From Providencia hangzhouensis (GTDB lineage: Bacteria > Pseudomonadota > Gammaproteobacteria > Enterobacterales > Enterobacteriaceae): 64,000 nt of DNA. Shown piece by piece: positions 58,916-64,000 of this stretch. The notes beneath the pieces are model-generated. The model saw only the letters and a list, made by a program, of their open reading frames with translations, did not search any database and was not told the DNA's origin. The stretch covers positions 2,480,001 through 2,544,000 of the forward strand of contig NZ_CP135052.1 in assembly GCF_029193595.2 (NCBI RefSeq), in the 5' to 3' direction. The first letter of the stretch is position 1. Every line of letters begins with the position of its first letter. The position numbers were made by a program, and so were the translations under genes.

Positions 58916-60358
58916 ATGTCTAGACGGCTTAGAAGAACTAAAATTGTTACAACTCTTGGTCCAGCTACAGATCGCGATAATAACCTTGAAAAAATTATCA
59001 ACGCTGGCGCCAACGTTGTTCGCCTTAACTTCTCCCACGGAACTCCAGAAGACCATCTATTACGTGCGAACAAAGTACGTGAGATTGCCGCTCGTTTAGG
59101 ACGTCACGTTGCGATCCTCGGTGATTTGCAAGGTCCTAAAATTCGTGTTTCCACTTTTAAAGATGGCAAAATTTTCCTAAATATTGGCGATAAATTCATT
59201 CTTGATGCCAATTTAGGTAAAGGTGAAGGCTGCCAAGAGAAAGTAGGTATCGACTATAAAGGCTTACCTGCCGATGTCGTCCCAGGTGATATTTTGCTTC
59301 TTGATGATGGTCGAGTACAATTGAAAGTCCTTGAAGTCAAAGGGTTACAGGTATTTACAGAAGTTACTGTTGGTGGCCAACTATCTAACAATAAAGGTAT
59401 TAATAAACTCGGTGGCGGTCTTTCAGCTGAAGCATTAACAGAAAAAGACAAAGAAGATATAAAAACTGCTGCAAAAATTAATGTTGATTACTTAGCTGTT
59501 TCATTCCCTCGCTCAGGTGAAGATTTAGATTATGCACGCCGATTAGCTCGTGATGCGGGCTGTGAATGCCAAATTGTTGCTAAAGTAGAACGTGCAGAAG
59601 CCGTTGCCAATGATGAAGTGATGGATGAAGTTATTCTCGCTTCTGATGTCGTTATGGTTGCTCGTGGTGACCTCGGAGTGGAAATTGGCGACCCTGAATT
59701 AGTCGCTGTCCAGAAAAAATTGATCCGCCGCTCTCGCCAATTAAACCGTGTTGTTATAACCGCAACACAAATGATGGAATCGATGATCACTAACCCTATG
59801 CCAACGCGAGCCGAAGTCATGGACGTTGCGAATGCGGTGTTGGATGGTACTGATGCCGTTATGCTTTCTGCTGAAACTGCTGCAGGCCAGTACCCAGCAG
59901 AAACGGTAGCCGCGATGGCGCAGGTTTGTTTTGGCGCAGAAAAAATGCCGGGCCTAAATGTGTCTAAACACCGTTTAGATGCGGAGTTTAATAGCCCTGA
60001 AGAAGCAATTGCAATGTCAACAATGTATGCTGCTAACCATCTTAAAGGGGTTAAAGCTATCATAGCAATGACTGAGTCTGGCCGTACTGCTCGTATGATG
60101 TCTCGGATCAGCTCTGGTTTACCTATTTTTGCCATGTCTCGTCATGAAAAAACCCTTAATCAATGTTCTCTCTATCGTGGTGTTACACCTGTTTTCTGTA
60201 GCACCCATACAGATGGTATTGCGGCTGCCAATGAAGCTGTCACGCGTTTACGTGATAACGGCTATTTAATGAGTGGTGACGTGGTTCTTGTCACCCAAGG
60301 TGACTTAATGGGCACTGTAGGTAGCACGAATACTTGTCGTATTCTAGAAGTTGAATAA
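58916..60358 (+). CDS. pykA: Pyruvate kinase II
   Basis: Glycolytic enzyme converting PEP and ADP to pyruvate and ATP. 480 residues, as in E. coli PykA, which it matches from [20 protein letters not shown] on. Key segments are [11 protein letters not shown], the [10 protein letters not shown] active-site lysine region and [16 protein letters not shown] precedes the ATG. It follows hexR, whose protein is known to regulate pyk in some relatives. Confidence 0.97.
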   Translation: MSRRLRRTKIVTTLGPATDRDNNLEKIINAGANVVRLNFSHGTPEDHLLRANKVREIAARLGRHVAILGDLQGPKIRVSTFKDGKIFLNIGDKFILDANLGKGEGCQEKVGIDYKGLPADVVPGDILLLDDGRVQLKVLEVKGLQVFTEVTVGGQLSNNKGINKLGGGLSAEALTEKDKEDIKTAAKINVDYLAVSFPRSGEDLDYARRLARDAGCECQIVAKVERAEAVANDEVMDEVILASDVVMVARGDLGVEIGDPELVAVQKKLIRRSRQLNRVVITATQMMESMITNPMPTRAEVMDVANAVLDGTDAVMLSAETAAGQYPAETVAAMAQVCFGAEKMPGLNVSKHRLDAEFNSPEEAIAMSTMYAANHLKGVKAIIAMTESGRTARMMSRISSGLPIFAMSRHEKTLNQCSLYRGVTPVFCSTHTDGIAAANEAVTRLRDNGYLMSGDVVLVTQGDLMGTVGSTNTCRILEVE

Positions 60359-60364
60359 TCTTTT

Positions 60365-60390
60365 AGCCCTCGCCTATGGGTGGGGGCTTT
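60365..60390 (+). terminator. Terminator of pykA
   Basis: GC-rich stem AGCCCTCGCC with GGTGGGGGCT, four-base loop, then TTCCTTTATATT. Confidence 0.7.
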
Positions 60391-60483
60391 CCTTTATATT
60401 GAAACGCTATCTAACTTAAAAAAGAATTAACACAAGAAAGTATAGCTCTGCATCACTTGCGTAAAATACAGAGAAAATAGCAT

Positions 60484-61500
60484 TTAATGATATTGTAGGT
60501 TAAATTGTAGCGTACCATTCGCTTTCCCAGCTGCCGTTGCAGATTGAGTTTGGATATACGCGGCTTCCAACGGAATGTTGTATTGCCCTATGTCATTTTT
60601 ATTGGCGAGCGGTATTAATTGATTAAGCTTAATGGGTATACCGTTGTGCTTTACTTGGATGGCATAACCTTTCGCTGTATTTTCATCGGCTAAATTATTA
60701 AGTGCGATTGCCCCTGGTGTTTGACTTGAATCTTGAGTTCCAATAAACGTAATTTTTATCGGAGATATAGGGTCACAATCTAATTCAATTTGAAAATTTT
60801 GCTTGCTCTCAGAACTCGTTGAACCAACACCTGTAAATGACAATTTACTAACGTTACCGAATGGTACGTCTATTGATTTATTTTTGACTTCACAACCACT
60901 CGAAATAACATTGATTGGCCCCATATTTACTTTGGGTTCGAACCTCCCATATAAATCTGTAGTAATGAAACCATTGTGGAATAAAATCAACATCGCAGCA
61001 TTAGATATTGGTAAAGTTTGGCTTTTAACATTATTACCAACTTTATAAAAATCCGCCCTTAATTTTACAGTATACGTTGCTGAAGATGCATTAGAGCCAC
61101 ATATAAATCTATTATTATTATTTCCATCTTTCGTATTTACCCCATCAACATATGCAAAACCAGAGCAAGGGCTCATTACTGTACCATGCAAAGTATAACC
61201 AACGCCTGAACTATTAATTTCTCTAACATAACCTATACCCGGAATATACCTTGAATTTCCTGGTTCGATTGGTACGTAAATTCCAACTTCTGTATTACCC
61301 GTCACATTCCACCATGTCCATGGAGAGTGGGTTCCTAAATCAATAGAACCAATAAAAGTACCTGCTGGTAAAGTTCGTGATACATAAAGTGTTTTATTCG
61401 GATTAACTAATTGGCTGGTAAATTCAGCCCTAAATTCAGCAGCCCCGAATTGTGAATATAAAAGGAACGAAATGCCTATTTTTAGACCTAAATTTTTCAT
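60484..61500 (-). CDS. Fimbrial tip adhesin of the second chaperone-usher operon
   Basis: Predicted two-domain fimbrial adhesin of 338 residues: signal peptide ending near FGAA, N-terminal lectin-like domain with two cysteine-bearing stretches (SPCSGF, RFICGSN), then a pilin domain from about ISSGCEVKNKSIDVPFG ending in LQFNLQYH, the donor-strand end. It follows the usher by 8 bases. It shares little with the adhesin at 26382-27377 in the N-terminal domain, so a different receptor is likely. Confidence 0.85.
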   Translation of the reverse strand: MKNLGLKIGISFLLYSQFGAAEFRAEFTSQLVNPNKTLYVSRTLPAGTFIGSIDLGTHSPWTWWNVTGNTEVGIYVPIEPGNSRYIPGIGYVREINSSGVGYTLHGTVMSPCSGFAYVDGVNTKDGNNNNRFICGSNASSATYTVKLRADFYKVGNNVKSQTLPISNAAMLILFHNGFITTDLYGRFEPKVNMGPINVISSGCEVKNKSIDVPFGNVSKLSFTGVGSTSSESKQNFQIELDCDPISPIKITFIGTQDSSQTPGAIALNNLADENTAKGYAIQVKHNGIPIKLNQLIPLANKNDIGQYNIPLEAAYIQTQSATAAGKANGTLQFNLQYH

Positions 61501-61508
61501 GATAACTC

Positions 61509-63995
61509 CTATTCACAAACTCGTTCTATAAACTGAATTTTTTCATTCTCTAATGATAATAAAAGTGGAACTGTACATTGTTGATTATTACCGTTGCCCC
61601 ATTTCACTATTATCTTGCTTTGCTCTGGAACGCCACTTAAATAAACTTCCCCATCATTTGCAACAATACCGCCTGTAACTTGTTCCTCACTTTCCATAAC
61701 AGAAACTTGTGTACCAAATGCAATTGCTTTTCCCGCATACTTGAGTTTTAATAAAACTCTAGCACCCCGTTTTGCTTGGAAATTAGCTAATACAATCGCA
61801 CCTTGAGTAGGAACGACTGTCGTTGTATTAATCGCAACATCATTATTGCCACTTAATGTTGCAGTATCGACACTAATTTTATTTCGTTCATAACGAGTCA
61901 CTGTGGGAATTACTGCATAACCTGACGAATTAGTGTAAAGTGATTGCGCGTTATTTACTTTTAAATTGTCTATATCTTCTGCTTTAACGAGCACTGCAGA
62001 ATCATAGATAGTACGAGAGGTCGTTAACCCGCCAGAATGCAATAATAGTGCTCCCGTTGCACTGAAATCGATAGCATGATATTTAGGGTCATAGTTATAA
62101 CCCAAACTGTATTCTCCTGATGAAACTATATAGTTTGCACTAACGGAACTGCTAAATTCATTACGGCTATGGTTATATCTTTGCGTAAGGTTATACTGCA
62201 AATTATTATCTACTAATTGCATACCATTAAAACTTAATGAGCTAATCGAATCTCCATTTTTGCTGGTACTATAGCTATAGTTAGCCCAATTATTTTTTCG
62301 ACCCAAATCAAAAGGAATACTCAAATTGAATGACAGCATTTGGTCATTTGTTTTTGAATAGTCTTGTTTAATATAAGAATAAGCAACGCTGTAATTCATT
62401 GAATTATAATTAGAGCTAAAACTCATTGTTAAACTTTTATCAGAACCACTTTTGTCCCAATAATATTGCTGATAACCATTCACCGATAAATAACCGATTT
62501 CGTCAAGTGACTGAGAGACTGACGCTTGAAACTGTTGTTTTTTTCGCCCCATCTTATAAGGATGATTATTAGAATCAGAAAAATCATAATAGTTTTTTGT
62601 TGAGTAACGATATGATGCCAAAGAAAAAGAAGTGCCTGTATTTGGAATGTATTTCGAATATTGAATTCGATACGCTTGCCCTTTCGCACTCTTTTTATCA
62701 ATCAATTGTACCGATGCTTCTGTAATATCTGTTGATATCGCGCCAATTTTGCCTAAATTTACTCCAGCACCTATTGTGTAGGCTTGATAGTCTTGAGAAA
62801 CTAAGAAACCTCCATAAACGGATAAGTTATATGGCAAGCCGCAAATTGCTGATGCTTGCGCAAAATTAGGTTTACGTCGTGCACCATCAACATTATATTT
62901 ACCAATATCTACGCTATATTTTAATGTGCCGGCTCTTTGCATCATTGGCACTGCAGAGAAAGGCTGAATAAAAGACCTTACCGTGCCATTAGCTTCTTCA
63001 ATTGTGACCTCAAGATCACCACTATATGACGTTGGATACAAATCATTAATCGCAAACCTACCCGGCGGCACGGTGGTTTGATAAATCACGTTGCCATTTT
63101 GGCTGATAGTAACAATCGCGTTTGATTGTACAAGACCAGTCACTGTAGGTGCAAAACCCCTTTCACTTTGAGGTAACATACTTTCATCAGATACTAGCTT
63201 CACTCCAAGATAAGGGGTACTCTCTATTACGCCATTATCAGAGGATATTTCACCAATCGTTAAGCGGCTTTTTAAGCTACGAATATCACGCTCTACATAA
63301 GTTTGTAGATTATTCCAATTCGTTTCATATGTCGTTTTACTGTAGGTACTATGATTACGGAAACGCCAAGCGCCCATATTAATACCACTTCTTAAACCTA
63401 AGAACGAGTTATCGCTATTATTCTTATTTTGGTACCAATGTTTATTAAACCGAACTGTGTAGTTAACAAATGTAGTGGTGATTCCATCGTCCCATTCCTT
63501 TGGTTCAATATAGCCTCTACTCGTATTTTCTAATCCAATTTGTGGGATACTAATTTGTAATTGTTGGGTTTCAAATCTGTATTGATAATTAGCACTGGGA
63601 ATAATTTTACTAATGTCATTCAAATATTCGTCCTCTCCACTTGCTGAAAACTTTTCACTTGCTGAGTTTTTCACGCCCCAGTTTAGCAGCATTTTTTTTG
63701 TTATTTCAGGAGATAATTTTTTAGCTTTATCATCAAATAAAAACCTTATATTTTTGTTATCAATCAATTTATCATTTATATAGATATCAACAAAATAATC
63801 TCCTGGCAATTGCCCTCCCGCAGATGATAGGTAGCCTAAACTATTTATATCTGCGACTTGGTTTTCCATTCCGGAATTAATTGCATTAATATCAAAAATA
63901 TCTTTAGCAATTGTATTATTGATATAAAATATTAAGCTAATCGCAGTAAAAACATTAGAATACATAAGCGTATTTTTTTTACAAAAAACTGGCAT
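61509..63995 (-). CDS. Outer-membrane fimbrial usher of the second operon
   Basis: FimD/PapC usher of about 828 residues. Signal and N-terminal domain are followed by the barrel with plug (GFAPTVTGLVQSNAIVTISQNG, PPGRFAINDLYPTSYSGDLEV) and a C-terminal Cys pair. Two starts are possible: ATG 63995, five bases from the window edge and open upstream, and ATG 63965 (MYSNVFTAIS), which gives a more typical signal peptide. Pilin and chaperone genes presumably lie beyond the right edge. Confidence 0.92.
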   Translation of the reverse strand: MPVFCKKNTLMYSNVFTAISLIFYINNTIAKDIFDINAINSGMENQVADINSLGYLSSAGGQLPGDYFVDIYINDKLIDNKNIRFLFDDKAKKLSPEITKKMLLNWGVKNSASEKFSASGEDEYLNDISKIIPSANYQYRFETQQLQISIPQIGLENTSRGYIEPKEWDDGITTTFVNYTVRFNKHWYQNKNNSDNSFLGLRSGINMGAWRFRNHSTYSKTTYETNWNNLQTYVERDIRSLKSRLTIGEISSDNGVIESTPYLGVKLVSDESMLPQSERGFAPTVTGLVQSNAIVTISQNGNVIYQTTVPPGRFAINDLYPTSYSGDLEVTIEEANGTVRSFIQPFSAVPMMQRAGTLKYSVDIGKYNVDGARRKPNFAQASAICGLPYNLSVYGGFLVSQDYQAYTIGAGVNLGKIGAISTDITEASVQLIDKKSAKGQAYRIQYSKYIPNTGTSFSLASYRYSTKNYYDFSDSNNHPYKMGRKKQQFQASVSQSLDEIGYLSVNGYQQYYWDKSGSDKSLTMSFSSNYNSMNYSVAYSYIKQDYSKTNDQMLSFNLSIPFDLGRKNNWANYSYSTSKNGDSISSLSFNGMQLVDNNLQYNLTQRYNHSRNEFSSSVSANYIVSSGEYSLGYNYDPKYHAIDFSATGALLLHSGGLTTSRTIYDSAVLVKAEDIDNLKVNNAQSLYTNSSGYAVIPTVTRYERNKISVDTATLSGNNDVAINTTTVVPTQGAIVLANFQAKRGARVLLKLKYAGKAIAFGTQVSVMESEEQVTGGIVANDGEVYLSGVPEQSKIIVKWGNGNNQQCTVPLLLSLENEKIQFIERVCE

Positions 63996-64000
63996 CTTAG

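Noticed and set aside
58815..59099. 94-codon forward ORF at the start of pykA
   Set aside because: Out of frame with, and largely inside, the certain pykA gene; a shadow ORF.
59530..60135. 201-codon reverse ORF within pykA
   Set aside because: Antisense shadow produced by pykA codon use.

Overview
This is chromosomal DNA of a member of the Morganellaceae, most likely a Providencia. Nearly every housekeeping protein is a close full-length match to the Escherichia coli orthologue (Fnr, UspE, PntAB, HrpA, LdhA, MinCDE, Rnd, FadD, Zwf, HexR, PykA), the DNA is AT-rich, and blocks of gene order follow the enterobacterial backbone (pntBA/ydgH/ydgI; ydbH-ynbE-ydbL/ldhA/hslJ; ycgN-ycgM-ycgL/minCDE; rnd-fadD-slp-tsaB-yoaA; zwf/hexR/pykA). 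Between these blocks sit accessory modules typical of Providencia and Proteus relatives. Species cannot be settled from the sequence alone.

Layout. 1-2.8 kb: tyrosine decarboxylase plus a TyrP-type tyrosine permease (cut by the left edge), an operon expected to make and exchange tyramine, with a near-consensus TyrR box upstream. 3-8.5 kb: PIG3-type quinone oxidoreductase, fnr, uspE, and a divergent TetR regulator/MFS exporter pair with two matching palindromic operators. 8.6-14.5 kb: pntBA, ydgH and an ArcD/YdgI-type antiporter. 14.8-25.2 kb: hrpA, azoR, ydbH-ynbE-ydbL, ldhA, hslJ, grxB. 25.2-34.1 kb: an accessory, AT-rich stretch with an MrpJ-like XRE regulator, a complete chaperone-usher fimbrial operon (pilin, chaperone, usher, tip adhesin), a long palindrome-rich regulatory region and small envelope genes. 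34.1-38.6 kb: ycgN-ycgM, a MltB-type transglycosylase gene, ycgL and minCDE. 38.7-45 kb: an apparent insertion between minE and rnd that encodes a Slam (type XI secretion) hemophilin system: secreted cargo, Slam exporter, TonB-dependent receptor and a dedicated TonB, behind a Fur-box-like site. 45.3-53 kb: rnd, fadD (with a FadR operator), an IS200-type element, slp, tsaB, yoaA and the RidA-like yoaB. 53.4-60.4 kb: an ERIC repeat, mdtJI with a candidate upstream leader ORF, pdxK, zwf, hexR and pykA. 60.5-64 kb: the distal end (usher and adhesin) of a second chaperone-usher fimbrial operon running off the right edge.

How it fits together. The accessory content points to a host-associated lifestyle: heme capture, two adhesive fimbriae and amine production. 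The most interesting parts are the four-gene hemophilin locus with an intrinsic terminator between cargo and exporter, the tdc-tyrP operon with its TyrR site, the MrpJ-type regulator beside a fimbrial operon whose upstream region carries two exact matches to the MrpJ motif as I recall it, a candidate sRNA just upstream of fadD, and the leader ORF of mdtJI. No rRNA, tRNA, CRISPR array or prophage was recognised.
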